Origin: Ideonella sp. WA131b
GTDB taxonomy: Bacteria; Pseudomonadota; Gammaproteobacteria; Burkholderiales; Burkholderiaceae_C
DNA: 64,000 nucleotides
NCBI GenBank assembly: GCA_023657425.1
Contig: JAGTJW010000003.1
Coordinates: 310,001 to 374,000, forward strand
Direction of reading: 5' to 3'
Below are positions 1-12,434 of this stretch, piece after piece (position 1 is the stretch's first letter; the number at the start of each line of letters is the position of its first letter). The position numbers and the translations under genes were made by a program. The notes beneath the pieces are model-generated. The model did not search any database. It saw nothing but the letters and a program-made list of their open reading frames with translations, and was not told the DNA's origin.

Positions 1-1
1 G

Positions 2-124
2 GGCGGGCAGGTGAACCCCGCCACCTTCGGCGCCGTCAATCGTTCCTTTGCCATGCTGCCCCCGTCTGCTTACATCGGGCCTGATGTAACGAGGGATGTA
101 AGCAATTTGCCCCCGAAGCCCTGA
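2..124 (+). CDS. possible C-terminal end of an unidentified protein (partial)
   Basis: An open frame runs from the window edge to a TGA at 122-124 and would encode about 40 residues ending ...SNLPPKP. I do not recognise it. It lies on the island side of the tRNA-Thr fragment at 234-282, so if real it is probably the last gene of the integrated element. The 109 bases between its stop and the tRNA fragment hold nothing I can identify. Confidence 0.2.
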   Translation, partial: GGQVNPATFGAVNRSFAMLPPSAYIGPDVTRDVSNLPPKP

Positions 125-233
125 AGTGCCATCAATGCTCGGCGGCCTTGATGCTGGCCTAAAGCGTTGATTTGTATAGCTACCGCAGGGGAGTCTATCA
201 ACACCGATGAACGCGGGCAAACACTATTTCTCG

Positions 234-282
234 CGCATTCGTAATGCGAAGGTCGGGAGTTCGACTCTCTTCACCGGCACCA
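234..282 (+). other. 3' fragment of tRNA-Thr(CGU), probable attachment site
   Basis: The segment reads as the 3' part of a tRNA: part of the anticodon stem, loop TTCGTAA (anticodon CGT, Thr), variable region, T arm GGGAG-TTCGACT-CTCTT, acceptor strand CACCGGC and CCA at 280-282. The matching 5' half (GCCGGTG plus D arm) is absent upstream, where the sequence is unrelated. Tyrosine-recombinase islands commonly integrate into tRNA 3' ends and leave such a duplicated 3' fragment at the far border. The inference is that an element lies to the left and this is its distal att site; the intact tRNA-Thr would be outside the window. Confidence 0.7.
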
Positions 283-292
283 ACACCCTCCA

Positions 293-314
293 AAGCCCGG
301 CCTGCGCCGGGCTT
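293..314 (+). terminator. hairpin terminator after the tRNA-Thr fragment
   Basis: A perfect 9-bp stem (AAGCCCGGC / GCCGGGCTT) closes a CTGC tetraloop 10 bases after the CCA end. It is followed by a modest T-containing tail (CGTCGTTGGG). It is probably the original tRNA-Thr terminator, carried along with the 3' fragment. Confidence 0.6.
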
Positions 315-349
315 CGTCGTTGGGTGGGCCGTCTCGGACGTGCTGCCTA

Positions 350-375
350 GTGTAGTGTTCGACTCTTGAAGGAAC
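350..375 (+). repeat. left terminal inverted repeat of the IS630 element
   Basis: It begins GTGTAGTGTT, identical for 10 bases to the reverse complement of the right end, and matches it at 18 of 26 positions overall. The outermost base follows the TA target directly. Confidence 0.85.
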
Positions 376-379
376 GTAA

Positions 380-1516
380 TTGAGTTTTCCACCTCCAATG
401 CTCTACTTCGGTTTGCAATGGAGCGAAGAATTGCGAGTTGCCCCAGGGATAGAGTTGACGGATGAGCAAGAGGTCGAACTGACGAGGCTTGCGCGCTCCA
501 AGCGCACCAGCGTCAGGCTGGCCCAGCGTGCACAGATCGTCCTGCTGGCCGCACAGGGCCTTCAGAACAAGGACATCGCCGAGCAACTGGGCGTAGGGCG
601 CGTGCAGGTTGCTCGCTGGCGCGAGCGCTATCTGCAGTCCGGCCTTCCGGGGATTGAACAGGACCTGCCGCGCGGCGCCCCGCCCGTGAAGATGGACGTT
701 GCCAAGTTGGTGGAGCTGACCACGCAGAGCACGCCCGTGGCTGCCACGCACTGGAGCACTCGCAAGATGGCTGCAGTGCTGAAGGTCAGCCCGAGCACGG
801 TGATGAGCCACTGGCAGGCCAACGGCCTGAAGCCGCACTTGGTGCGCGGCTTCAAGGTGTCCCGCGACCCGAAGTTCGTCGAGAAGCTCGAAGACATCGT
901 GGGCCTGTACATGTCCCCGCCCGAGCACGCGTTGGTGCTTTGCTGCGACGAGAAGAGCCAAGTACAGGCGCTGGACCGCACGCAGCCGGGCCTGCCGATG
1001 AAGAAGGGGCGCGCGCAGACGATGACGCACGACTACAAGCGCAATGGCACAACCACGTTGTTCGCGGCGCTCAACGTGCTGGACGGCACCGTCATTGGCC
1101 AATGCCAACAGCGTCACACGCACGCAGAGTGGCTGAAGTTCCTGCGCAAGATCGATCGTGAAACGCCCAAGGACAAAACGCTGCACTTGATCGCCGACAA
1201 CTACGCCACGCACAAGCACCCTGCGGTGCAGGAATGGCTGGCCAAGCGCCCACGCTTCAACATGCATTTCACGCCGACCTCAGCGTCGTGGCTGAACATG
1301 GTGGAGCGATTCTTCCGGGACATCACAGTCAATCGGCTGCGCCGTGGCGTGTTCACGAGCGTGCCCGAGTTGATCACTGCCATTGAAAAGTACGTCGCCC
1401 ATCACAACACCAAACCAAAGCCGTTCATCTGGACCAAGAGCGCCGCCGACATCCTGCAGAAGGTAATTCGGGCCAATGCGCGCTTAAGTTCCAAACAGAA
1501 CGCAACACTACACTAG
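380..1516 (+). CDS. IS630-family transposase
   Basis: This DDE transposase (378 aa) would cut and rejoin the element at TA dinucleotides. An N-terminal helix-turn-helix region (about residues 25-130, including the NKDIAEQLGVGRVQVARW stretch) is followed by a winged-helix part and the RNase-H-like catalytic core. Likely acidic residues are in CCDEKSQ (about 190), LIADNYATHK (about 275) and NMVERFF (about 310). The start is TTG at 380 with AAGGA about 7 bases upstream; an in-frame ATG at 398 is the alternative. The frame has no internal stop or shift. Its stop codon TAG uses the duplicated target TA (1514-1515) plus the first host base (1516), so the element does not encode its own complete stop. 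Confidence 0.92.
   Translation: MSFPPPMLYFGLQWSEELRVAPGIELTDEQEVELTRLARSKRTSVRLAQRAQIVLLAAQGLQNKDIAEQLGVGRVQVARWRERYLQSGLPGIEQDLPRGAPPVKMDVAKLVELTTQSTPVAATHWSTRKMAAVLKVSPSTVMSHWQANGLKPHLVRGFKVSRDPKFVEKLEDIVGLYMSPPEHALVLCCDEKSQVQALDRTQPGLPMKKGRAQTMTHDYKRNGTTTLFAALNVLDGTVIGQCQQRHTHAEWLKFLRKIDRETPKDKTLHLIADNYATHKHPAVQEWLAKRPRFNMHFTPTSASWLNMVERFFRDITVNRLRRGVFTSVPELITAIEKYVAHHNTKPKPFIWTKSAADILQKVIRANARLSSKQNATLH
1488..1513 (-). repeat. right terminal inverted repeat of the IS630 element
   Basis: It ends AACACTACAC immediately before the TA at 1514-1515. It is also the last coding segment of the transposase gene, so repeat and reading frame overlap completely. Confidence 0.85.
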
Positions 1517-1519
1517 AAT
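1514..1519 (+). promoter_or_regulatory. candidate -10 box of surE, at the IS junction
   Basis: TAGAAT lies 6 bases before the surE ATG. Its first two bases are the IS target duplication, so the hexamer survived the insertion but its original -35 region was replaced by the IS right end. No good TTGACA-like -35 is visible at 16-19 bases. This is inferred from sequence only. Confidence 0.45.
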
Positions 1520-1525
1520 GCGGCG

Positions 1526-2290
1526 ATGCGCATCCTCATCGCCAACGACGACGGCTACCTCGCCCCCGGCATTGCCGCCCTCGTGCGGGCCTGTCAAGGC
1601 CTTGGTCACATCGACGTCTACGCCCCCGAGCAGAACGCCAGTGGCACCAGCAACGCGCTCACACTGACGCGGCCGTTGTCCATTTTCCAGGCCAAGGTGG
1701 AGGGCGTGCAGGGCTTCAACGTCGTCAACGGCACTCCGTCGGACTGCGTGCACGTGGCGCTCACGGGCGTGCTTTCCCACAAGCCGGATCTTGTGCTCTC
1801 GGGCATCAACAACGGCGCCAACATGGGTGACGACACGCTCTACTCCGGCACCGTGGCCGCTGCGATGGAGGGCTTCTTGTTCGGCGTACCGGCAGTCGCC
1901 TTCTCGCAGGCCGAGAAGGGCTGGCGCGAACTCGACGCGGCGGCTGCGGCCGCACGTGCCATCGTCGACGAGCTCATCGCCGGCGACGCGTTGCGGCACG
2001 GGCCCTTCCTGCTGAACGTGAACCTGCCCAACCGCGCTGATGTGGCCTCCCGGCCCCGCGTCGTCACACGCCTGGGCCGGCGACATGCCAGCGAGCCTGT
2101 GATCCGCCAGACCAACCCGCGCGGCGATCCGATCTACTGGATCGGCCCGGCCGGCGACGCGCGCGAGGCCGGCGAAGGCACTGATTTCCACGCCGTGGCC
2201 CAGGGTTGCGTCTCGATCACGCCGCTCCAGGTGGACCTCACCGACCACGCGGCGCGCGCCGACTGGGTCAGCCGGCTGGCCCGCCCGTGA
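1526..2290 (+). CDS. surE: 5'/3'-nucleotidase SurE
   Basis: SurE is a metal-dependent phosphatase that hydrolyses nucleoside 5'- and 3'-monophosphates and is linked to stationary-phase survival. The protein (254 aa, normal length) begins [10 protein letters not shown], the family start with the metal-binding Asp pair D8-D9. It also has [22 protein letters not shown] and [22 protein letters not shown], which carry the remaining metal and substrate residues. The start is unambiguous because the DDG motif sits at residue 8. There is no Shine-Dalgarno sequence, and the TAGAAT hexamer 6 bases upstream suggests a leaderless message. It overlaps pcm by four bases (GTGA). The IS630 element ends 12 bases upstream and may have altered its expression. 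Confidence 0.96.
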   Translation: MRILIANDDGYLAPGIAALVRACQGLGHIDVYAPEQNASGTSNALTLTRPLSIFQAKVEGVQGFNVVNGTPSDCVHVALTGVLSHKPDLVLSGINNGANMGDDTLYSGTVAAAMEGFLFGVPAVAFSQAEKGWRELDAAAAAARAIVDELIAGDALRHGPFLLNVNLPNRADVASRPRVVTRLGRRHASEPVIRQTNPRGDPIYWIGPAGDAREAGEGTDFHAVAQGCVSITPLQVDLTDHAARADWVSRLARP

Positions 2291-3102
2291 GCAAGCCGGC
2301 GACGCGCCGGTTCCCGCTCGGGCTGGACCGCGTCAGTCCTGGCGCGGCCGCGGCCCAGTCTGGCGGGCATGCCTTGCTGCGCCCCCAGCGCCCACTGCAA
2401 CAGGCTGCGGCCGACCTGGCCCGCCAGGCCCCGCCCAGCGGACTGGGGCTGGACTCTGCCGCGGTCCGGGCTGGCATGGTGCTTCGCCTGCGAGCCGGCG
2501 GCCTGTGCTGCGAGCCGGTGCTTCAGGCCCTGGGCGCCGTCGAGCGCCACCGCTTCGTTGACAGCGCCCTCGTGCCGCAGGCCTACGAGGACACCAGCCT
2601 GCCGATCGGCCTGGGGCAGACGATCAGCAAGCCGTCGGTGGTGGGCTGGATGCTCGCGCTGCTGTTCGACGGTGCCACGGCGCGCCGCCAGGGTCACTTG
2701 GGCCGTGTGCTCGAGATCGGCACCGGCTGCGGCTACCAGGCTGCCTTGCTGCTCGGGCTGTCCGGCAGCGTGGTCAGCATCGAGCGTCTGGAGCCTTTGC
2801 ACGACAAAGCCGCGGCCAACCTGGCAGGGCTGCGTCGGCAGCGCGATCTGAGGCTGGTCTTCGGCGACGGCATGCTGGGCCACGCGCCGCGTGCGCCCTA
2901 CGACAGCATCATCGCTGCAGCGGGTGGCGATCAGCTGCCCACGCCCTGGCTGGCGCAACTGGCGCCCGGCGGGCGGCTGGTGGCGCCGGTGCAGTCGGCG
3001 TCGGGCCAGCGACTCGTGGTGGTGGACCATGCGCCCCAGGGGCTCGTCTCGCAGACGCTCGAGCCGGTGCAATTCGTCCCCCTAAAATCCGGTACGGCAT
3101 GA
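2287..3102 (+). CDS. pcm: protein-L-isoaspartate O-methyltransferase
   Basis: The enzyme methylates isoaspartyl residues in aged proteins using S-adenosylmethionine, starting their repair. The chosen GTG start at 2287 overlaps the surE stop (GTGA) and gives 271 aa. The methyltransferase core has [12 protein letters not shown] (substrate loop, about residues 112-123), the SAM-binding stretch [15 protein letters not shown] and GDGMLG. The first 70-80 residues are a basic, Ala/Pro-rich extension not needed in the shorter E. coli enzyme. The gene overlaps nlpD by four bases (ATGA), so surE-pcm-nlpD are probably translationally coupled. Confidence 0.93.
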   Translation: MSKPATRRFPLGLDRVSPGAAAAQSGGHALLRPQRPLQQAAADLARQAPPSGLGLDSAAVRAGMVLRLRAGGLCCEPVLQALGAVERHRFVDSALVPQAYEDTSLPIGLGQTISKPSVVGWMLALLFDGATARRQGHLGRVLEIGTGCGYQAALLLGLSGSVVSIERLEPLHDKAAANLAGLRRQRDLRLVFGDGMLGHAPRAPYDSIIAAAGGDQLPTPWLAQLAPGGRLVAPVQSASGQRLVVVDHAPQGLVSQTLEPVQFVPLKSGTA

Positions 3103-4067
3103 GCGGTCCATTCCATCTCCTTTCGAACCCCGCACGCTTAGCGGTCCTGCTGGTGGTCATGGCGGCATGGTTGTCCGGCTGTGCCAGCCCCGATCACCGG
3201 GCCCCTGTCGAAGACCGCAGCGGCAAGGTGCGCAACCTGCCCGAGCCGCGGCTGCCCGGCGTGGTGCCCCGACCGCCCGCCTCGGCGGCACCGGCAGTTC
3301 CTCCCGTGGTCGAGGCCGCGCCCGCGCCGCTGCCCCCGGGTGCCGAGAACGCGGGCAAGCCGGGCTACTACACCGTCAAGCGCGGTGACACCCTCTACGC
3401 CATCGGTCTGGAAACCGGACAGGGCTATCGCGACATCGCGCGCTGGAACGGGCTTGAGAACCCCAACCTCATTGAGGTGGGTCAGGTGCTGCGCGTGGTA
3501 CCCCCGGCGGCTGAGGCCGCGGGCGGCGTGACGCGGCCGGTGGCCTCGGCCGGCCGGATCGAAACACGGCCCTTGCCGGCTGCGCCGGGGTCGGCGACCA
3601 CGACTATGCCGGCCACGGCAACCGCGCCGGCCGCCAGCGGCTCTGCGCCGCCAGCGCCAGGCGCCCCAGCGACGGCCCAGCCCACGAACGAAGGCGAGGA
3701 TGGCATCGTCTGGTCCTGGCCAGCGGCCGGGCCCGTGGCCACGCCGTTCGAAGAGAACCGCACCAAGGGCCTGGCCATCGGCGGACGCGCCGGAGACCCG
3801 GTGCTGGCCGCCGCCGACGGCCGGGTCGTTTACGCCGGCTCGGGGCTGCGCGGCTATGGCAACCTGGTCATCGTCAAGCACAACAACCTGTTCCTCAGTG
3901 CCTACGCGCACAACCAGACGCTGTTGGTGAAGGAAGACCAGATCGTGCGTCGCGGCCAGCGCATTGCCGAGATGGGGAATACCGACGCCGAGCGCGTGCA
4001 GCTGCACTTTGAGATCCGTCGCCAGGGCAAGCCGGTCGATCCGGCACGGCTGCTGCCGCCGCGCTAG
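3099..4067 (+). CDS. nlpD: NlpD-like lipoprotein: LysM plus inactive M23 (LytM) domain
   Basis: This is an envelope lipoprotein of the murein-hydrolase activator type, which stimulates N-acetylmuramoyl-L-alanine amidases during cell separation. A signal peptide ends in the lipobox LSGC (Cys about residue 28). A Pro/Ala-rich linker follows, then LysM ([14 protein letters not shown]..., about 90-135), a second low-complexity linker, and a C-terminal M23 domain (about 205-320). The domain has lost catalytic ligands: the usual HKGxDI is [10 protein letters not shown], and the final HxH is QLHFEIR. That fits the NlpD/EnvC activators, which do not cut peptidoglycan themselves. In many proteobacteria rpoS follows nlpD; here rlmD follows directly. 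Confidence 0.92.
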   Translation: MSGPFHLLSNPARLAVLLVVMAAWLSGCASPDHRAPVEDRSGKVRNLPEPRLPGVVPRPPASAAPAVPPVVEAAPAPLPPGAENAGKPGYYTVKRGDTLYAIGLETGQGYRDIARWNGLENPNLIEVGQVLRVVPPAAEAAGGVTRPVASAGRIETRPLPAAPGSATTTMPATATAPAASGSAPPAPGAPATAQPTNEGEDGIVWSWPAAGPVATPFEENRTKGLAIGGRAGDPVLAAADGRVVYAGSGLRGYGNLVIVKHNNLFLSAYAHNQTLLVKEDQIVRRGQRIAEMGNTDAERVQLHFEIRRQGKPVDPARLLPPR

Positions 4068-4071
4068 GCCC

Positions 4072-5427
4072 GTGGCCGACGGACACGATTGGCTGGAGGT
4101 CGAGTCGCTCGACCTCGAGGCCCAGGGCGTGGCGCGCCGTGCCGACGGCAAAGTGGTGTTTATCGAGGGCGCGCTGCCCGGCGAGCGCGTGCAGGTGCAG
4201 GTGTCGCGCCGCAAGAACGCCTGGGAGCAGGGGCCGATGTCGGCGCTGGCCCGCGAAAGCGCGCAGCGCGTCAAGCCCGGCTGTCCCCACTTCGGCCTGC
4301 ACGCCGGAGCCTGCGGCGGCTGCAAGATGCAGCACCTGCACCCGGCGGCTCAGGTCGCCGTGAAGGCGCGCGTGCTGGAGGACAACCTCCACCATCTGGC
4401 CAAGGTCAAGCCCGAGCGGCTGCTGCGCCCGCTGCATGGCCCGGACTGGGGCTACCGCTTTCGGGCGCGGCTGTCGGTGCGCTTCGTCGCCAAGAAGAAC
4501 ACCGTGCTCATCGGCTTTCACGAGCGCAAGAGCCGCTACGTGGCCGATATTCGGGTGTGCCCGGTGCTCCACCCTGCCGTCAGCGCGTTGTTGATGCCGC
4601 TGCGCGCGCTGATCGGCACCATGGACCAGCGCGACCGGCTGCCGCAGATCGAGCTCGCGGCCGGCGACGAGGTGGTGGCGCTGGTGCTGCGCCACCTGGA
4701 GTCGCTGTCGCCGGCCGACGCCGAGCGTCTGCGCGTCTTCGGCCATGCGCACGGCGTGCAGTGGTGGCTACAGCCTGGCGGGCCCGATACCGCGCACCTG
4801 CTGGATGAAGGCGGCCCCGTGCTGGCCTACGCGCTGCCGGAGTTCGGCGTGACCATGCCCTTCAAGCCGACCGACTTTACGCAAGTCAACCCGCAGATCA
4901 ACCGCGCGCTGGTGCAGCGGGCGGTGCGGCTGCTCGGCGTGGAGCCGGGCCACCGCGTGATCGATTGGTTCTGCGGCCTGGGCAACTTCACGCTCCCGCT
5001 GGCGACGCGGGCGCGCGAGGTCCTGGGCATCGAGGGCAGCGAAGCGCTGGTTCAGCGCGCGCGAGACAACGCCCGCCTGAACGCTCGTGCCCAAGGCCTG
5101 GCGGCGAACACCCGCTTCGAGGCGCAGAACCTGTTCGAGATCGGCCCGGCCGACCTCGCGCGTCACGGCGTCGCCGAGCGCTGGCTGGTGGACCCCCCGC
5201 GCGAAGGCGCCTTTGCCCTGGCCAAGGCCGTGGCCGACGTGCATGCCGCGGGCGGCGCGGGGCTGCCGGGGCGCATCGTCTACGTCAGCTGCAACCCGGC
5301 CACGCTGGCGCGCGACGCCGGACTGCTGGTGCACCAGGGTGGTTACCGCTGCACCGCGGCGGGGGTGGTGAACATGTTCCCGCACACGGCGCACGTCGAG
5401 AGCATTGCGGTCTTCGACCGGGCATGA
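4072..5427 (+). CDS. rlmD: 23S rRNA (uracil(1939)-C5)-methyltransferase RlmD
   Basis: RlmD methylates U1939 of 23S rRNA. The GTG at 4072, four bases after the nlpD stop, gives 451 aa and an N terminus entering the TRAM RNA-binding domain ([20 protein letters not shown]). The Fe-S ligands are visible as [16 protein letters not shown] (about residues 67-82). The SAM-binding motif [16 protein letters not shown] and the catalytic Cys in [13 protein letters not shown] are intact. The open frame extends upstream into nlpD, but only the GTG start matches the family. A terminator hairpin lies just after the stop. Confidence 0.94.
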   Translation: MADGHDWLEVESLDLEAQGVARRADGKVVFIEGALPGERVQVQVSRRKNAWEQGPMSALARESAQRVKPGCPHFGLHAGACGGCKMQHLHPAAQVAVKARVLEDNLHHLAKVKPERLLRPLHGPDWGYRFRARLSVRFVAKKNTVLIGFHERKSRYVADIRVCPVLHPAVSALLMPLRALIGTMDQRDRLPQIELAAGDEVVALVLRHLESLSPADAERLRVFGHAHGVQWWLQPGGPDTAHLLDEGGPVLAYALPEFGVTMPFKPTDFTQVNPQINRALVQRAVRLLGVEPGHRVIDWFCGLGNFTLPLATRAREVLGIEGSEALVQRARDNARLNARAQGLAANTRFEAQNLFEIGPADLARHGVAERWLVDPPREGAFALAKAVADVHAAGGAGLPGRIVYVSCNPATLARDAGLLVHQGGYRCTAAGVVNMFPHTAHVESIAVFDRA

Positions 5428-5450
5428 AAAAGGGGCTCCGAGGAGCCCCT
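5427..5450 (-). terminator. bidirectional hairpin between rlmD and the YccA-like gene
   Basis: A 9-bp stem (AGGGGCTCC / GGAGCCCCT) with a two-base tip sits between two convergent genes. Read on the minus strand it is followed by a T5 tract (AAAAA on the plus strand at the rlmD stop). It is therefore a good intrinsic terminator for the minus-strand gene and may also serve rlmD. Confidence 0.8.
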
Positions 5451-5472
5451 GGTCGTGCGTGCCGCGGCGATC

Positions 5473-6168
5473 TCAGTCGTCGCTGCCGCCAGCGATGCCA
5501 AACAGCGCCAGCAGGCTCTGGAACACGTTGTAGATGCTCAGGTACACGCCCAGCGTGGCGGTGATGTAGTTTGTCTCCTCGCCGTCCTGCACACGCTTCA
5601 AGTCGTACAGGATGAAGAAGGAAAAGATGCCGATCACCGCCACCGACAGCGTGATCATCAGCGCGCTGCTCTGGATGAAGAAGTTGGCGATGCCGGCCAC
5701 GATCACCAGGATCACGCCCACGAACATGAACTTGGCCATGTTCGACAGGTCGCGCTTGACGATGCTCGACAGCGAGGCCATGCCCAGGAAGATGGCGCCG
5801 GTGCCGGCGAAGGCCATCATCACCAGGTTGGCGCCGTTGCCCATGCCGAGCACCACCGCCAGCAGTCGCGACAGCATCACGCCCATGAAGAAAGTGAAAC
5901 CCAGCAGGATGGGCACGCCGGCGGCCGAGTTCTTGAACTTGTCGATCGCAAACATGAAGCCGAAGGCGCCAGCCAGGAAGACGATCAGGCCGATTCCGGG
6001 CGTGAGGATGCGGTTGATGCCGATGCTCATGCCGACCCAGGCCCCCAGCACCGTGGGCACCATCGACAGCGCCAGGAGCCAGTAGGTGTTGCGCAGGACG
6101 CGGTTGCGTTGCGCCGCGAGCGCACCGCCGCCGGCCAGGCCGGGGAAGTTCTGCACGCCTTGATCCAT
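5473..6168 (-). CDS. Bax inhibitor-1/YccA family membrane protein
   Basis: This is a seven-helix inner-membrane protein of the BI-1 (TMBIM) family, whose E. coli relatives YccA and YbhL interact with FtsH or form leak channels. Hydrophobic segments follow one another from about residue 30, and the C-terminal part contains the family's FFILYDLKR(V/I) stretch. I place the start at the ATG at 6168 (MDQGVQNF) because GGAGG lies 8 bases upstream; an in-frame ATG at 6207 is possible but lacks a ribosome site. The protein is then 231 aa. The terminator at 5427-5450 ends the transcript. A functional link to the downstream ftsH (13.8 kb) is plausible but unproven. Confidence 0.88.
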   Translation of the reverse strand: MDQGVQNFPGLAGGGALAAQRNRVLRNTYWLLALSMVPTVLGAWVGMSIGINRILTPGIGLIVFLAGAFGFMFAIDKFKNSAAGVPILLGFTFFMGVMLSRLLAVVLGMGNGANLVMMAFAGTGAIFLGMASLSSIVKRDLSNMAKFMFVGVILVIVAGIANFFIQSSALMITLSVAVIGIFSFFILYDLKRVQDGEETNYITATLGVYLSIYNVFQSLLALFGIAGGSDD

Positions 6169-6295
6169 GGTGTCGACCTCCGAGAGTGAAGTGGCCAACT
6201 GGGCCACCAGCGCGCGATTCTAGGTGGCGCGGTCACGGCTGAAATGCCCCTAAACGCAGCAGCGACATGGTCTTTGGGGCGTTATCTTCGCAGCC

Positions 6296-6703
6296 ATGAA
6301 AACACAACCCGTGCTCGGCCTTGACGACGTCAAGGCTATCGCCGCGGCCGCCGAGGCCGAGGCCCTGAAGAACCAGTGGGCGGTGACCATCGCCATCGTC
6401 GATGCCGGCGGCCACCTGCTGTGGCTGCAGCGCCTGGACGGCGCGGCGCCCGTCTCGGCGGCCATCGCCCCGGCCAAGGCCCGCACCGCGGCGCTGGGCC
6501 GCCGCGAGACCAAGGTCTACGAGGACATGATCAACGGCGGCCGCACCTCCTTCCTGAGCGCACCGCTGATCGACGGCATGCTCGAAGGCGGCGTGCCGGT
6601 GCTGGTGGACGGCCACTGCGTGGGCGCCATGGGCGTGAGCGGCGTCAAGAGCACCGAGGACGCGCAGATCGCGCGGGCCGGCATCGCCGCGCTGGGCGCC
6701 TGA
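6296..6703 (+). CDS. GlcG/HbpS-family heme-binding-like protein
   Basis: This small single-domain protein (135 aa) belongs to the GlcG/HbpS family (DUF336). Members include the product of the E. coli glycolate locus and extracellular heme-binding HbpS; most are uncharacterised. Diagnostic stretches are VTIAIVDAGGHLLWLQRLDGA, PAKARTAA, and the C-terminal GGVPVLVDGHCVGAMGVSG. There is no signal peptide, so a cytoplasmic location is likely. It appears to be a single-gene unit: the upstream gene is divergent and carA has its own promoter-like sequence. TATCTT lies 7 bases before the ATG and there is no Shine-Dalgarno, another candidate leaderless start. Confidence 0.85.
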   Translation: MKTQPVLGLDDVKAIAAAAEAEALKNQWAVTIAIVDAGGHLLWLQRLDGAAPVSAAIAPAKARTAALGRRETKVYEDMINGGRTSFLSAPLIDGMLEGGVPVLVDGHCVGAMGVSGVKSTEDAQIARAGIAALGA

Positions 6704-6753
6704 GCAGCGCCGGGCTGGGGCTGCGCGGCAGGGTTTCAGACGGCCGGCCGGGC

Positions 6754-6759
6754 TATACT
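6754..6759 (+). promoter_or_regulatory. candidate -10 box for carA
   Basis: TATACT lies about 133 bases upstream of the carA start, in the only region between it and the preceding gene. The -35 region at 17 bases is not close to consensus. The leader that follows contains an 18-base hairpin (6833-6850, stem CCCGGTG/CACCGGG) of unknown role. I see no U-tract after it, so it is not a standard attenuator. Confidence 0.45.
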
Positions 6760-6892
6760 CCGGCGGTTTGCCTGCACCCACCCCGCGCGCTCGAAACTCC
6801 GCTGTCGGTTTCCCTCGATCCCTCTGTCGCCACCCGGTGCCCGCACCGGGCCGGCGGCGGGTGATGAGCGCGCGAACCCCGGAGCTTTCCAC

Positions 6893-11363
<4,471 letters not shown>

Positions 11364-11469
11364 CTTAAACTTCGTCGGCCGATCGCCGCCGCAGCCAGCC
11401 CCACCGGGCTTCCTGCGGCGGTTTCACTTTTCCGCTGCCTGCGCTGCCCTTCTTCCCCGGATCCTCGCC

Positions 11470-11946
11470 ATGAACACCATTCCCCTCACGCGCCGCGGTG
11501 CCGAGCTGCTGAAGAACGAGCTGCACCGCCTGAAGACGGTGGAGCGTCACGCCGTGATCCAGGCCATCGCCGAGGCGCGGGCGCAGGGCGACCTGTCCGA
11601 GAACGCCGAGTATGACGCCGCCAAGGACAAGCAGGGCTTCATCGAGGGCCGCATCAAGGAGATCGAGGGCAAGCTCGCCGCGGCCCAGGTCATCGACCCC
11701 AGCGCCCTGGCGGCCGACGGCAAGGTGGTGTTCGGCGCGACGGTGGACCTGGAAGACGAGGACAGCGGCACCAAGGCCACCTACCAGATCGTCGGCGACG
11801 ACGAGGCCGACTTGAAGCAGGGCCTGATCAGCATCTCCAGCCCCATCGCGCGGGCCCTGATCGGCAAGGAAGTGGGCGACGTCGCCGAGGTGCAGGCCCC
11901 CGGCGGGCTCAAGCACTGGGAGATCGTCGACGTCCGCTACGCCTGA
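11470..11946 (+). CDS. greA: transcription elongation factor GreA
   Basis: GreA enters the RNA polymerase secondary channel and stimulates cleavage of backtracked transcripts. The 158-aa protein has the N-terminal coiled-coil hairpin with the acidic tip in [15 protein letters not shown] (about residues 41-55; D and E at the tip are the functional acidic pair). A C-terminal FKBP-like domain follows, ending [11 protein letters not shown]. The ATG at 11470 matches the family start [14 protein letters not shown]. It follows carB by 106 bases, a usual neighbour in Burkholderiales. I see no clear terminator between carB and greA. Confidence 0.96.
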   Translation: MNTIPLTRRGAELLKNELHRLKTVERHAVIQAIAEARAQGDLSENAEYDAAKDKQGFIEGRIKEIEGKLAAAQVIDPSALAADGKVVFGATVDLEDEDSGTKATYQIVGDDEADLKQGLISISSPIARALIGKEVGDVAEVQAPGGLKHWEIVDVRYA

Positions 11947-11957
11947 GCCCGCAGCCG

Positions 11958-12434
11958 ATGACGCTGGAGCGCTGGCGGCGCCTGCTGCCCGGCCTGTGGC
12001 TGGGATGGATGCTGTGCGTGGCCATCGTGGCCACGCCTGCGGCGTTTGCGCTCCTCGAGCGTGCCGATGCCGGCCGCGTGGTGGCGCGCGTGCTGCGCTG
12101 GGAGGCGAACAGCGCGCTCCTGCTGGGCGCCGCGCTGCTGGCGCTGGAGCGCGTCCGCGCCAAGCGCCTGGCCGACGAGGGCGGCGGCAGCCAGTTCAGC
12201 ACGGAGTTGGCGCTGGCAGCCGCAGCGCTGTTCTGCACGGTGGCCGGCTACTTCGGCCTGCAGCCGCTGATGGCGGCAGCGCGGGCGGGGCAGGGCGCCT
12301 TGAGCTTCGGCCAGCTGCACGTCGTGAGCATGGGGTTCTACGGCGTGAAGGTGCTGCTCGTGGCCGTGCTGGCCTGGCGTGCGGCCGGCATGGCCGCGGC
12401 CCCGGGTGCCGTCAGTCCTGGGCCTTCTTCTTGA
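11958..12434 (+). CDS. DUF4149 membrane protein
   Basis: A small integral membrane protein (158 aa) with about four hydrophobic segments (roughly residues 12-32, 50-66, 80-105 and 125-150). It matches the DUF4149 (TMEM205-like) proteins usually found between greA and yhbY in this order. The function is unknown. The start lies 11 bases after the greA stop, so it is probably co-transcribed with greA. Its 3' end overlaps the 3' end of convergent yhbY by 23 bases. Confidence 0.8.
   Translation: MTLERWRRLLPGLWLGWMLCVAIVATPAAFALLERADAGRVVARVLRWEANSALLLGAALLALERVRAKRLADEGGGSQFSTELALAAAALFCTVAGYFGLQPLMAAARAGQGALSFGQLHVVSMGFYGVKVLLVAVLAWRAAGMAAAPGAVSPGPSS

Larger units (their letters stand above)
350..1513 (+). 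mobile_element. IS630-family insertion sequence, complete (1164 bp)
   Basis: The element carries terminal inverted repeats and one transposase gene filling nearly its whole length. It is flanked by TA at 348-349 and 1514-1515, the duplicated TA target typical of IS630/Tc1-mariner elements. Both ends are intact, so it looks recent or still capable of moving. It sits between the tRNA-Thr att fragment and surE, only 12 bases before the surE start codon, and separates surE from everything that was originally upstream. Confidence 0.9.

Noticed and set aside
234..282. Functional tRNA-Thr
   Set aside because: The 5' acceptor strand and D arm are missing, so it cannot fold as a tRNA.
5455..6189. Plus-strand open frame opposite the YccA-like gene
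   Set aside because: Low-complexity His/Gln/Glu-rich translation typical of antisense to a membrane protein; the minus strand has the SD, terminator and family match.
6704..6892. Riboswitch or pyrimidine attenuator before carA
   Set aside because: Only one short hairpin without T-tract is visible and it matches no riboswitch core I know.
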